Assembly: GCA_023257915.1 (NCBI GenBank)
Contig: JALRBB010000558.1
Coordinates: 1-7,627, forward strand
Length of the DNA stretch: 7,627 nt
From: Quisquiliibacterium sp.
Lineage (GTDB): Bacteria > Pseudomonadota > Gammaproteobacteria > Burkholderiales > Burkholderiaceae_E
Direction of reading: 5' to 3'
Made by a program: the position numbers and the translations under genes. Under the pieces are notes generated by a model. The model was not told the origin of the DNA. It saw nothing but the letters and a program-made list of their open reading frames with translations, and did no database searches. The number at the start of each line of letters is the position of its first letter. Position 1 is the stretch's first letter. This document shows positions 1-5,721 of the stretch, one piece after another.

Positions 1-611
1 TGCACGGACTTTCAGGCCATGCCGGGAGTGAAATCGTTTCCCGGCTCGCCGAGCATTTTGCGGTCAGCGAGCATCTGAGCGAAGGCAAGGCCGCGGTGCT
101 CGGCGGGCTGGTCTCCGGAGCACTGGCCGGCCTGAAAGCCGATCTGGCCACCGGCGGGCTGAGCTTTGGCGCCGGGCTTCTCGCAGGCGGTGTGCTGGGC
201 GCCCTGGGAGCAGCCGGCATTGCCCGCGGCTACAACCTGGTGCGCGGAAGGGACGCAACAAGTATCGCCTGGAGCGATGAGTTGCTCGAGCGCCTGGTCG
301 CGTCGGCCCTGCTTGGCTATCTCGCGGTCTCGCACTATGGACGTGGTCGCGGCGAATGGTCCGAATCGGAGCATCCGGCGCACTGGGTCAGCATCGTCAA
401 TACGCTGATCGCCGAACAGCATGCGCAATGGAACGCCATCTGGGCGTTTCGTCACCGGGCAGACGCCGATACGCTGACGATGCGCGTACACCAGAGCCTG
501 AATCTCGCGGCCATCGAACTGCTGCGACGCCTTTACCCGGACGCGCTCGTGTCTGCCGATGCGACCTCATCGACGCCACAAGCTGCGTCCGATCCTGACG
601 AACCCAATTGA
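1..611 (+). CDS. DUF3482 domain protein, C-terminal part (5' end outside window)
   Basis: The reading frame is open from the left edge (first full codon at 3) to TGA at 609-611, giving 202 residues with no stop. The gene therefore begins outside the window and the GTG at 96 is internal. Visible features are a Gly/Ala-rich hydrophobic stretch at about residues 31-77 of the fragment (including the run ATGGLSFGAG), then SDELLERL, a helical segment ending in LAVSHYGRGRGEW, and a helical tail with a polar C-terminus. This pattern fits the DUF3482 region that follows the GTPase domain in a proteobacterial family of membrane-associated, HSR1-type GTPases. The nucleotide-binding half would lie upstream and is not seen, so the GTPase assignment is by family only. 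The stop overlaps the ribosome-binding site of the next gene, suggesting co-transcription. Family recognition is from memory of the motif order. Confidence 0.75.
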   Translation, partial: HGLSGHAGSEIVSRLAEHFAVSEHLSEGKAAVLGGLVSGALAGLKADLATGGLSFGAGLLAGGVLGALGAAGIARGYNLVRGRDATSIAWSDELLERLVASALLGYLAVSHYGRGRGEWSESEHPAHWVSIVNTLIAEQHAQWNAIWAFRHRADADTLTMRVHQSLNLAAIELLRRLYPDALVSADATSSTPQAASDPDEPN

Positions 612-615
612 GGAG
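611..615 (+). promoter_or_regulatory. Shine-Dalgarno of the SDR gene, overlapping the upstream stop
   Basis: AGGAG lies 6 nt before ATG 622, and its first base is the last base of the upstream TGA. It fixes 622 as the start. The open frame reaches back to an ATG at 559, but that lies inside the upstream gene and has no comparable site. The overlap suggests translational coupling. Confidence 0.85.
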
Positions 616-621
616 ACCCCC

Positions 622-1416
622 ATGGACCTCGGAATTCGCGACCGCCACGCGCTGATCACGGGATCGACTGCCGGCATCGGCTTTGCGATTGCACACCGGC
701 TGGCCGTCGAAGGAGCCAGAGTCACGATCACCGGACGCACCGAGCAATCCGTCGACCAGGCAAAGGCCCGGTTACGTGAACTCGTTCCCGGCTGCCAGGC
801 CGACGGCGTCGCCGCGGATTGCGCAAGCGCTCAGGGTGCCCAGCAGATCTTCGAGCATGTCGAGCGCGTTGATATCCTGATCAACAATCTGGGCATCTAC
901 GAGCGCAAGCCGGCCTTCGAGATCGCCGATAACGAGTGGCTCAAGATGTTCGAGGTCAACGTCCTTAGCGGGGTGCGCTTCACGCGCCACTATGCACCTG
1001 CGATGGCAAGGCGTGGCTGGGGGCGTGTGATCTTCGTGTCCAGCGAGTCGGCGCTGAACATCCCGCGTGAAATGATCCACTACGGGATGAGCAAAACCGC
1101 GCAACTGAGCATCACCCGAGGCTTTGCGATCGAGTTGGCCGGGACCGGCGTCACCGTCAATGCGCTGCTGCCCGGACCGACGCGCACCGAAAATACCGAT
1201 CGACTGCGCGCAGAACGCGCCAAGGCGGCCGGCAAGAGTCTCGAAGAACTCGAGCGGGAGTTCTTCAAACTGATGCGTCCAAGCTCCCTGCTGCGCCGAT
1301 TCACGTCGGCCGACGAGGTTGCGCATCTGGCGGTCTACCTGAGCAGCGAGCTGGCCAGCGCGACCACCGGCGCCGCGATGCGTGCAGACGGCGGCACCGT
1401 CAACCAGATCATGTAG
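622..1416 (+). CDS. SDR-family NAD(P)-dependent oxidoreductase
   Basis: This 264-residue classical short-chain dehydrogenase/reductase has the usual length. The Rossmann cofactor motif TGSTAGIG is at residues 13-20, a conserved NNLG (NNAG type) at 88-91, and the catalytic set is N113, S141, Y154 and K158 (YGMSK). The C-terminus carries ADGG, as in many 3-oxoacyl-ACP-reductase-like members. The Arg at 39, right after the second strand (TGR), favours NADP(H), which is an inference. A charged helix at about 200-215 (RAERAKAAGKSLEELER) forms the variable substrate loop. The enzyme should be soluble and cytoplasmic and interconvert an alcohol and a ketone, but the substrate cannot be deduced. The start at 622 is supported by AGGAG at 611-615. 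A short spacer of 63 nt separates it from the DUF3014 gene. Confidence 0.93.
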   Translation: MDLGIRDRHALITGSTAGIGFAIAHRLAVEGARVTITGRTEQSVDQAKARLRELVPGCQADGVAADCASAQGAQQIFEHVERVDILINNLGIYERKPAFEIADNEWLKMFEVNVLSGVRFTRHYAPAMARRGWGRVIFVSSESALNIPREMIHYGMSKTAQLSITRGFAIELAGTGVTVNALLPGPTRTENTDRLRAERAKAAGKSLEELEREFFKLMRPSSLLRRFTSADEVAHLAVYLSSELASATTGAAMRADGGTVNQIM

Positions 1417-1479
1417 ACCCGAACCGCGCGTTGGCGGCGGGTGCTTCCGGGCCGACCTGCCCGATGTTAGGCTTGCGCG

Positions 1480-2316
1480 ATGAACCGAACCAAGCCACCC
1501 GAATCGCGCTCCCCGAACTGGACCATCCTGCTCGGGCTCGCCGCGGCCGCCCTGGTCGGACTGTACTTCTGGCTGCAGTCGACCGACAGGCCGCCAGCGC
1601 AGGAGCCGGCGGTGGTCGCAAGCGTTCCGCCCCAGATCGCCGCGGTCACGCCACCCGCGGAACCTGCGATCAAGCATCCGGTCGAGTCGATCCCGGTTGA
1701 ACCGATGCCCAGCGCCGAGCCGCTGCCGCCTCGCGAGCAAAGCGATCCGGCCGCGCAGTCTGCGGCCCAAACGCTGGCCACCGCCGCCGAGATCGCCGAT
1801 GTACTGTTTCCCGACGGCCTGGTCCGTCGTTTCGTCGCAACGGTCGACAACCTGCCGCGCGAAACCTTGTCGATGCGCGTTCGAATGATCAAGGGCATGC
1901 CTGGCCAATTCCTGGTCTCTGGTGGCGACAGTTCGCCAAGCATCGCGATCGCGAACTCGGCGCGCTACACCGCATTCGTGCGCTTCGTCCAGGGCCTGGA
2001 CGCGAAGAAGCTGGTCTCGGTGTACCTGCGCTTTTACCCGCTGCTGCAGGAGGAATATCGCTCGCTCGGTTTCCCGAACAAGCAATTCAATGACCGGCTG
2101 GTCGAGGCAATCGACGACATGCTCTCGGCGCCTCAACCCGAGGAACCGATCGCGCTGGTGCAACCCAAGGTGATGTACAAGTATGCGGACCCGGCGCTGG
2201 AGTCGATGTCCGCCGGTCGCAAGATCATGATGCGCATCGGCAAGGACAACGCCGGCATCCTGAAAGCCAAGCTGCGTGAAGTTCGCGCGCTTCTGGTCAC
2301 CGCGAAACCGAACTGA
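1480..2316 (+). CDS. DUF3014 family membrane-anchored protein
   Basis: This 278-residue protein has a short cytoplasmic N-terminus, one membrane helix at about 14-33, a Pro/Ala/Glu-rich linker at about 37-90, and a conserved C-terminal domain. Family blocks seen in order are VRRFVATVDNLPR (115-127), RFYPLLQEEY then LGFP (184-199), FNDRLVEAIDDML (203-215) and ADPALESMSAGRK (236-248). These match the DUF3014 pattern found in many Gammaproteobacteria and Betaproteobacteria. The topology puts the domain in the periplasm, anchored to the inner membrane, with the linker spanning outward. Its biochemical role is unknown to me. ATG 1480 is used because the membrane helix sits just after it, although the Shine-Dalgarno is weak. 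It lies 63 nt after the SDR gene and 56 nt before dgkA, so it is probably in the same transcript. Confidence 0.88.
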   Translation: MNRTKPPESRSPNWTILLGLAAAALVGLYFWLQSTDRPPAQEPAVVASVPPQIAAVTPPAEPAIKHPVESIPVEPMPSAEPLPPREQSDPAAQSAAQTLATAAEIADVLFPDGLVRRFVATVDNLPRETLSMRVRMIKGMPGQFLVSGGDSSPSIAIANSARYTAFVRFVQGLDAKKLVSVYLRFYPLLQEEYRSLGFPNKQFNDRLVEAIDDMLSAPQPEEPIALVQPKVMYKYADPALESMSAGRKIMMRIGKDNAGILKAKLREVRALLVTAKPN

Positions 2317-2372
2317 CGGGAAGAGGCGAGCCGGCAGGTGGCATCGTCGGCCTGAATACCTCGCAAGCGCAC

Positions 2373-2738
2373 ATGGAAAGCCCGTTCAAGGGAAAAACCG
2401 GACTGACCCGGCTTAGAAACGCGCTGGCCTACTCGCTGGCGGGACTGCGGGCGGCGTTTCGCCATGAGGACGCGTTTCGACAGGAGGCACTGCTCGCCGC
2501 GGTCTTGATTCCGCTTGCGCTGACCCTCGGCCCGGACGGCTTGAGCCGCGCGCTGATGATCGCCAGCGTGCTGCTGGTGCTGATCGTGGAGCTGCTCAAT
2601 TCGGCGATCGAGGCAACCGTCGACCGCATCTCGCTGGAGCATCATCCGCTGGCCAAGCGCGCCAAGGACATCGGCAGCGCCGCCGTGTTTCTCGCACTGC
2701 TCAACGCCGCCGTCGTCTGGCTTTGCGTGCTCTGGTAG
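2373..2738 (+). CDS. dgkA: Diacylglycerol kinase (prokaryotic DgkA type)
   Basis: This 121-residue integral inner-membrane kinase phosphorylates diacylglycerol to phosphatidic acid with ATP. It recycles the diacylglycerol released when phospholipid head groups are used, for example for periplasmic glucans. The length is as usual for DgkA. An amphipathic N-terminus with FRHEDAFRQE (29-38) is followed by three membrane segments at about 40-52, 59-76 and 102-120. The active-site signature ELLNSAIE followed by VDR gives E73, N76 and E80, and RAKDIGSAAV gives K98 and D99. These align with E. coli E69, N72, E76, K94 and D95. The C-terminus ends in WLCVLW, also very like the enteric enzyme. The last 41 nt lie inside the left copy of the 98-bp repeat and are duplicated at 4207-4247. 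The ribosome-binding site is weak. Confidence 0.96.
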   Translation: MESPFKGKTGLTRLRNALAYSLAGLRAAFRHEDAFRQEALLAAVLIPLALTLGPDGLSRALMIASVLLVLIVELLNSAIEATVDRISLEHHPLAKRAKDIGSAAVFLALLNAAVVWLCVLW

Positions 2739-2795
2739 ATCGCCGGTTCAGGCAACCCCATCGAAGGTGATGACGGTGCGCGCGAGATGGCCGTC
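2698..2795 (+). repeat. 98-bp perfect direct repeat, left copy
   Basis: This block is identical, base for base, to 4207-4304 (offset 1509). It consists of the last 41 nt of dgkA, a 9-nt intergenic gap, and an orphan copy of the last 48 nt of the minus-strand alcohol dehydrogenase. The identity starts and stops abruptly: the preceding base is C here and A in the other copy, and the following bases are CAGG here and ACGC there. Confidence 0.98.
2748..2795 (-). pseudogene. Orphan 3' end of the alcohol dehydrogenase gene
   Basis: The minus strand reads DGHLARTVITFDGVA and then TGA, which is identical to the last 15 codons and stop of the complete gene ending at 4257. It is a by-product of the 98-bp duplication and has no start or upstream coding sequence, so it is not expressed as a gene. 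The complete copy is on the other side of the insert. Confidence 0.95.
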
Positions 2796-3072
2796 CAGGT
2801 TATTGCATTGGAAACAGCGGTACCGAAGCGGACGGCGCTCTGAAAAATTGGATACGGGGCCTTCACCCGACCGCCTGCCTCACAGCACGGTTCACCCCGA
2901 AAGCGAACTTCAGGCGGAGTCAACGTCGAGACCGCAATAGTCTGAAGAAATCGCGCAGCCAACGCTCATTGAATGAAAAACCCAGCTCTTTCCCTTCCCA
3001 TTGTCCAACAAAAACTTTTAAGATCCGCCCGCACGTAATGCTTGGACCACGAACCGCTCAAGTTGACCTTTT
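2796..3072. other. 277-bp leader of the insert, no confident gene
   Basis: The stretch has intermediate G+C and lies between the left repeat and the channel-like gene. I see no RNA gene and no recognisable protein. It holds an inverted pair CCGCCTG (2871-2877) and CAGGCGG (2911-2917) around a 33-nt loop. One plus frame stays open from 2771 to TGA at 3074-3076, overlapping the next start as ATGA, but it has no ATG start at its head and its product is Ser/Arg/Lys-rich and unrecognised. The promoter of the insert gene should lie here, close to its 3' end. Confidence 0.6.
2995..3024 (+). promoter_or_regulatory. Weak candidate sigma70-type promoter for the channel-like gene
   Basis: TTCCCA (2995-3000) and TAAGAT (3019-3024) each match 4 of 6 bases of the -35 and -10 consensus, with an 18-bp spacer, in the AT-richest part of the leader. 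Initiation would fall about 40 nt upstream of ATG 3073. This is a pattern match only. Confidence 0.25.
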
Positions 3073-4167
3073 ATGACTTTAGAACATTCTGACGATGGAC
3101 GAGCAGCACTGAAATGGTGGAGGATAGCCCTCGTCACGACATACACCCTTATCAGCCTACTGGTCGTTTTCATCGTACAAGGCGAGAAGGTTCGCGCCGA
3201 TCGAAACCACGCTCTAAGGATAAGTCCTACTGCAGTCGAGCCCGGACTGACACCTCCAGACCCACTACCTTCCAATACGGATTTCACAGAAGTCAAAATT
3301 GGTATCCATCTGGAAGGAATTGATGACCTGTCCATTAAACAATCCAATTGGTCGCCTATGTTTTATCTGTGGTTTTCCTGGAAGGGCGAAAAATCACTTG
3401 ATCCCGGCAACAGGTTCAGAATAATAGGTGCCACCATAGAAAAAAAAGAACTGATCACCGAACGAAATGGCGCCGACGGGACAAATTATCAACTTTATAA
3501 ATTAAAGACACTCAATCACAAATTTTTTAATACCACACGCGTGCCATTAGATGACCACATGCTCAATATTTATGTGGAAGATGAAACACGTGATGTATCG
3601 AAAATTCGGTATGTCGCCGACAAAACCGCTAACGTCAGCTCTCGATTAAAAATCCCCGGCTACGAGATCACGGGGTCGCAAATGGTGGTCAAACCCCACA
3701 CTTACAAAACAGCCCACGGCGACCCTGAACTGATGGATCAAAGAACCACATTCAGCCAGTACAATTTTGCTGTAGAGATCCGGAGCAACGGCATCGCCAT
3801 CTATTTTAAATTCTTCATCGGCCTTTTTTCCGGAGTGTTACTAACTTTGGCCAGCTTCTTTACACCAGCCACGGACGGCACTCGCTTTGGATTACCTTCT
3901 GCAGCCTACTTCGGCATCATAGGAAATGCCTATGTAGCCAACTCCATCCTGCCTGTCGGGAACCACTTTGGGCTGACAGATTTCGTCACGTTCACTGGAT
4001 TAGTCACCATAGCGCTTTGTGTATTCGGCTCCTTGATTTCATATCACTACCATCGACAGACGGGGGGAGAAGGTCTATCTCGTCAGCTCGACAAAATATC
4101 TCGAAAATATATCGGCTTAGGATTTTTGATCATAAACATCCTCATGCCTGCCAGCGCGATTTTTTGA
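3073..4167 (+). CDS. Pentameric ligand-gated ion channel-like membrane protein (Cys-loop superfamily, bacterial)
   Basis: The protein has 364 residues. An N-terminal membrane helix (about 17-36) acts as signal or anchor. A mostly beta-strand, probably periplasmic domain follows (about 70-235), then four membrane helices: M1 241-263, M2 272-294, M3 302-324 and M4 346-364. pLGIC-like features are the strand VKIGIHLEGIDDLS leading to FYLWFSW (97-103), the Pro-loop RVPLDDH (156-162) followed by IYVEDE, and ILP in the M2-M3 loop (292-294) before TDF. The M3-M4 loop is short and basic (325-345), consistent with a cytoplasmic side, so topology agrees with the family. There is no cysteine in the ligand domain, as in other prokaryotic members; the only Cys is 316. 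In the family, five subunits form a ligand-gated pore in the inner membrane. Ligand, ion selectivity and actual gating are unknown, and M1 lacks the usual proline. TGA at 3064 blocks any upstream in-frame start, and no Shine-Dalgarno is visible. Low G+C and AT-ending codons mark it as acquired DNA. Confidence 0.72.
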   Translation: MTLEHSDDGRAALKWWRIALVTTYTLISLLVVFIVQGEKVRADRNHALRISPTAVEPGLTPPDPLPSNTDFTEVKIGIHLEGIDDLSIKQSNWSPMFYLWFSWKGEKSLDPGNRFRIIGATIEKKELITERNGADGTNYQLYKLKTLNHKFFNTTRVPLDDHMLNIYVEDETRDVSKIRYVADKTANVSSRLKIPGYEITGSQMVVKPHTYKTAHGDPELMDQRTTFSQYNFAVEIRSNGIAIYFKFFIGLFSGVLLTLASFFTPATDGTRFGLPSAAYFGIIGNAYVANSILPVGNHFGLTDFVTFTGLVTIALCVFGSLISYHYHRQTGGEGLSRQLDKISRKYIGLGFLIINILMPASAIF

Positions 4168-4206
4168 TCTGCAATGTGTCATGCATGCCATCCGAAAACC
4201 TCTGGA

Positions 4207-4247
4207 TGCTCAACGCCGCCGTCGTCTGGCTTTGCGTGCTCTGGTAG
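4207..4247 (+). pseudogene. Orphan 3' end of dgkA
   Basis: This copy of the last 12 codons and stop of dgkA (LNAAVVWLCVLW) belongs to the right repeat. It has no start and is not preceded by dgkA sequence; the upstream bases belong to the insert. The complete dgkA is at 2373-2738. Confidence 0.95.
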
Positions 4248-4304
4248 ATCGCCGGTTCAGGCAACCCCATCGAAGGTGATGACGGTGCGCGCGAGATGGC
4301 CGTC
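4207..4304 (+). repeat. 98-bp perfect direct repeat, right copy
   Basis: Identical to 2698-2795. In this copy the alcohol dehydrogenase portion (4257-4304) is joined to its full gene, and the dgkA portion is the orphan. Homologous recombination between the copies would remove 1,509 bp and rebuild the dgkA/ADH junction without a scar. Confidence 0.98.
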
Positions 4305-5348
4305 ACGCAATGCATCGAGCGCCTCATTGATGCGTGCTAGCGGCAAGCGCTGAGAGATCATTTCATCGAGCTTGATCCGCCCCTGCAGGTACAGGTCGAT
4401 GATGCGCGGCATGTCGACACGAAAACGGTTCGAACCCATCAGCGAACCCTGGATCTTCTTTTCGCGCAGGAAATCCGGGCCATGCAGTTCCACCTTCACG
4501 CCGGGAGGAATCATGCCGATGATTGTCGCCGTACCGCCAGGCGCGAGCATCGACCAGGCCTGCTCGGTGGTCTGCTTCAGGCCGATCGCCTCGAAGGCGT
4601 GATCAACACCGTCACCGACCAGTTCCCGCAGTTGTTTGACCGGGTCCCCCTGGCTGGCGTCAATGAGGTCGGTCGCTCCCATCCGACGGGCGAACTCGAG
4701 CTTTTCCGGAATACGGTCGATCGCGATGATGCGCGCGGCGCCGGCCACATAGGCCGCATTGATTGCCGACAGTCCGATACCGCCACAGCCAATGACCGCC
4801 ACCGTCTCTCCGGCTCGTACCTGCGCCGAATTGACGACCGCACCAAACCCGGTCATCACCGCGCACCCGATCAGCGCGGCGCGGTCCAGCGGCATATCCG
4901 GGCGGATCTTGACCAGGGCATGCTCATGGACCAGCAACTGCTCGGCAAACCCGGACAACTGCAGCATCTGACTGACGTGCTCGCCTCGGCGTGACAAGCG
5001 CTTGGACTTGCCCGGCGGAATCTTCACATCGGGCGTTGCGCACAGCACCAGCCGGCCGGTGATGCAATGCGGGCAATGTCCGCAGAACACAGAAAGACAG
5101 CCAATCACATGATCGCCGGGCTTAAACGCAGACACTTGCGAGCCGATTGCCTCGACGACGCCGGCGACCTCATGTCCGGGCACACCCGGGATCGGATGCG
5201 GGTAGATACCGTCGATGAAATGCAGATCGCTGTGGCAGACACCGACCGCCGCGGTCCTGACCACCACCTCGTGGGGCCCCGGCGCAGCGAGGTCGATATC
5301 ATCGATCACCAGCGGTGCGCCAGTACGTTCCAGAACGGCAGCCTTCAT
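4257..5348 (-). CDS. Zinc-dependent, NAD-type alcohol dehydrogenase (medium-chain family)
   Basis: This 363-residue medium-chain dehydrogenase has the usual length. Catalytic zinc ligands are C38 (in GVCHSD), H59 and E60 (GHE) and C162 (IGCAVMTG). The structural zinc site is C89, C92, C95 and C103 (FCGHCPHC then C). The Rossmann motif GCGGIG is at 187-192, and D211 at the end of the second strand (IIAIDR) favours NAD(H) over NADP(H). It should oxidise primary alcohols or reduce aldehydes in the cytoplasm; the layout resembles class III-like ADHs, but no glutathione-specific feature is evident. AAGGAG (minus strand, 5356-5361) sits 7 nt before ATG 5346-5348 and fixes the start. It is divergent from the cysteine-rich gene across a 164-bp spacer. 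Its final 48 nt lie in the right repeat copy, so the neighbouring insertion did not alter its C-terminus. Confidence 0.95.
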   Translation of the reverse strand: MKAAVLERTGAPLVIDDIDLAAPGPHEVVVRTAAVGVCHSDLHFIDGIYPHPIPGVPGHEVAGVVEAIGSQVSAFKPGDHVIGCLSVFCGHCPHCITGRLVLCATPDVKIPPGKSKRLSRRGEHVSQMLQLSGFAEQLLVHEHALVKIRPDMPLDRAALIGCAVMTGFGAVVNSAQVRAGETVAVIGCGGIGLSAINAAYVAGAARIIAIDRIPEKLEFARRMGATDLIDASQGDPVKQLRELVGDGVDHAFEAIGLKQTTEQAWSMLAPGGTATIIGMIPPGVKVELHGPDFLREKKIQGSLMGSNRFRVDMPRIIDLYLQGRIKLDEMISQRLPLARINEALDALRDGHLARTVITFDGVA

Positions 5349-5396
5349 CGGGGAGCTCCTTCGCAGTAGACTAAACAGGCATGACGGACGAACATT

Positions 5397-5435
5397 GCGT
5401 CTGATTGCCCGACCAAGATCGATTCTGCCAGACGC
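5397..5435. repeat. Inverted repeat in the divergent spacer
   Basis: GCGTCTG (5397-5403) and CAGACGC (5429-5435) are a perfect 7-bp inverted pair. A second pair, GACCAA (5411-5416) with TTGGTC (5439-5444), interleaves with it, and GATTGCC occurs directly at 5403-5409 and 5452-5458. Such nested repeats between divergent promoters may hold operator sites for the dehydrogenase or the cysteine-rich gene. Function is inferred from position only. Confidence 0.4.
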
Positions 5436-5486
5436 GGATTGGTCTTTCGCCGATTGCCAGCGACTCGGGAACGGCGGGACAAACCC

Positions 5487-5498
5487 TTGTGATCACAA
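5487..5498. promoter_or_regulatory. Perfect 12-bp palindrome, candidate operator
   Basis: TTGTGATCACAA is perfectly self-complementary and lies 14 nt before ATG 5513, just upstream of the ribosome-binding site. The TTGT/ACAA half-sites loosely resemble the TNGT...ACNA pattern of FadR-type GntR regulators. It is not a CRP site, because the TGTGA and TCACA halves lack the 6-bp spacer. The regulator is unknown. Confidence 0.4.
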
Positions 5499-5502
5499 CC
5501 AC

Positions 5503-5506
5503 GGAG
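5503..5506 (+). promoter_or_regulatory. Shine-Dalgarno of the cysteine-rich gene
   Basis: GGAG ends 6 nt before ATG 5513 and selects that start over the frame's earlier ATG at 5405, which would add 36 unconvincing residues. The out-of-frame ATG at 5508 is too close to the site. Confidence 0.7.
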
Positions 5507-5512
5507 AATGCC

Positions 5513-5710
5513 ATGGCTTCCTATACCTACAAGTGCGCAAAGTGCGGCATGAGCGTCAAGGCCACCTGCGGTCAGTGCGACGCCCCGCTCGTCAACGACA
5601 GCATCACCAAGCCGGACGGCAACTCGGTGCAGGTCTCCAAATGCCCGAACGGCCATGGCAAGATCAAATCACCGATGTGCTGTGGTCAGGACATGAGCTG
5701 CACGCTCTGA
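5513..5710 (+). CDS. Small cysteine-rich (zinc-ribbon-like) protein, 65 residues
   Basis: The product starts MASYTYKCAKCGM and has eight cysteines. Two knuckle-like pairs, CAKC (8-11) and CGQC (19-22), are followed by KCPNGHGK, with a Cys and a His close together, then MCCGQDMSC near the C-terminus. The CxxC pairs suggest a structural zinc ribbon or rubredoxin-like metal site. I know of similar short conserved hypothetical proteins in Proteobacteria but no function for them. There is no signal peptide, so it is probably cytoplasmic. The start at 5513 is chosen from GGAG at 5503-5506. It is divergent from the alcohol dehydrogenase and convergent with the ThDP enzyme, with only 19 nt between their stops. 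Redox or metal-sensing roles are possible, but nothing in the sequence decides between them. Confidence 0.82.
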   Translation: MASYTYKCAKCGMSVKATCGQCDAPLVNDSITKPDGNSVQVSKCPNGHGKIKSPMCCGQDMSCTL

Positions 5711-5721
5711 ACTGCAGCGCC

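Larger units (their letters stand above)
2698..4304. mobile_element. Low-GC insertion between duplicated dgkA/ADH ends, carrying one pLGIC-like gene
   Basis: The 1,411 bp between the repeats (2796-4206) is foreign in composition. Sampled 60-base lines in the gene give about 25%, 40%, 47% and 57% G+C, against about 65% in the host genes. Removing one repeat plus the insert (1,509 bp) restores two convergent genes separated by 9 bp, so this is evidently an insertion into that junction. It carries one full gene (3073-4167) and a 277-bp leader, and no transposase, integrase, tRNA target or recognisable attC site. A 98-bp target duplication is far longer than those made by usual IS elements. Possible origins are single-crossover uptake of a circle carrying this junction, repair of a widely staggered break with foreign DNA, or misassembly. 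Confidence 0.8.

Noticed and set aside
1436..1461. Imperfect stem GGCGGGT / ACCTGCC between the SDR and DUF3014 genes
   Set aside because: One mismatch, a GC-rich setting and no T-tract. It gives no good support for a terminator.
1466..1472. GTTAGGC, identical to the core of integron attC sites, before the DUF3014 gene
   Set aside because: There is no matching RYYYAAC partner at a suitable distance, no cassette-like break in composition and no integrase. Seven bases are expected by chance.
772..2163. Long minus-strand open frame (463 codons) opposite the SDR and DUF3014 genes
   Set aside because: Arg/Asp/Gly-rich composition with no motifs. It overlaps two well-supported genes and is a typical antisense shadow in high-GC DNA.
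2642..2962. Minus-strand open frame of 106 codons across the left repeat
   Set aside because: It runs antisense to the dgkA end and into the insert leader in a different frame from the dehydrogenase. No family is recognisable, so it is a shadow of the duplicated sequence.
2973..3038. 21-codon ORF (ATG 2973) in the insert leader
   Set aside because: No ribosome-binding site, no recognisable product, and it lies where the promoter is expected.
3003..3069. Possible attC-like pairing (GTCCAAC near 3003 with GTTGACC near 3063) before the channel gene
   Set aside because: The second core does not fit GTTRRRY, inner arms do not pair, and in a cassette the site should lie after the gene, where only 39 nt of insert remain.
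2698..4304. Interpretation as a classical IS element or CRISPR-type repeat
   Set aside because: There is no transposase, no convincing terminal inverted repeats, only two repeat copies, and a target duplication far beyond the usual 2-14 bp.
5489..5497. TGTGA/TCACA halves as a CRP binding site
   Set aside because: The half-sites abut directly, while CRP needs a 6-bp spacer.
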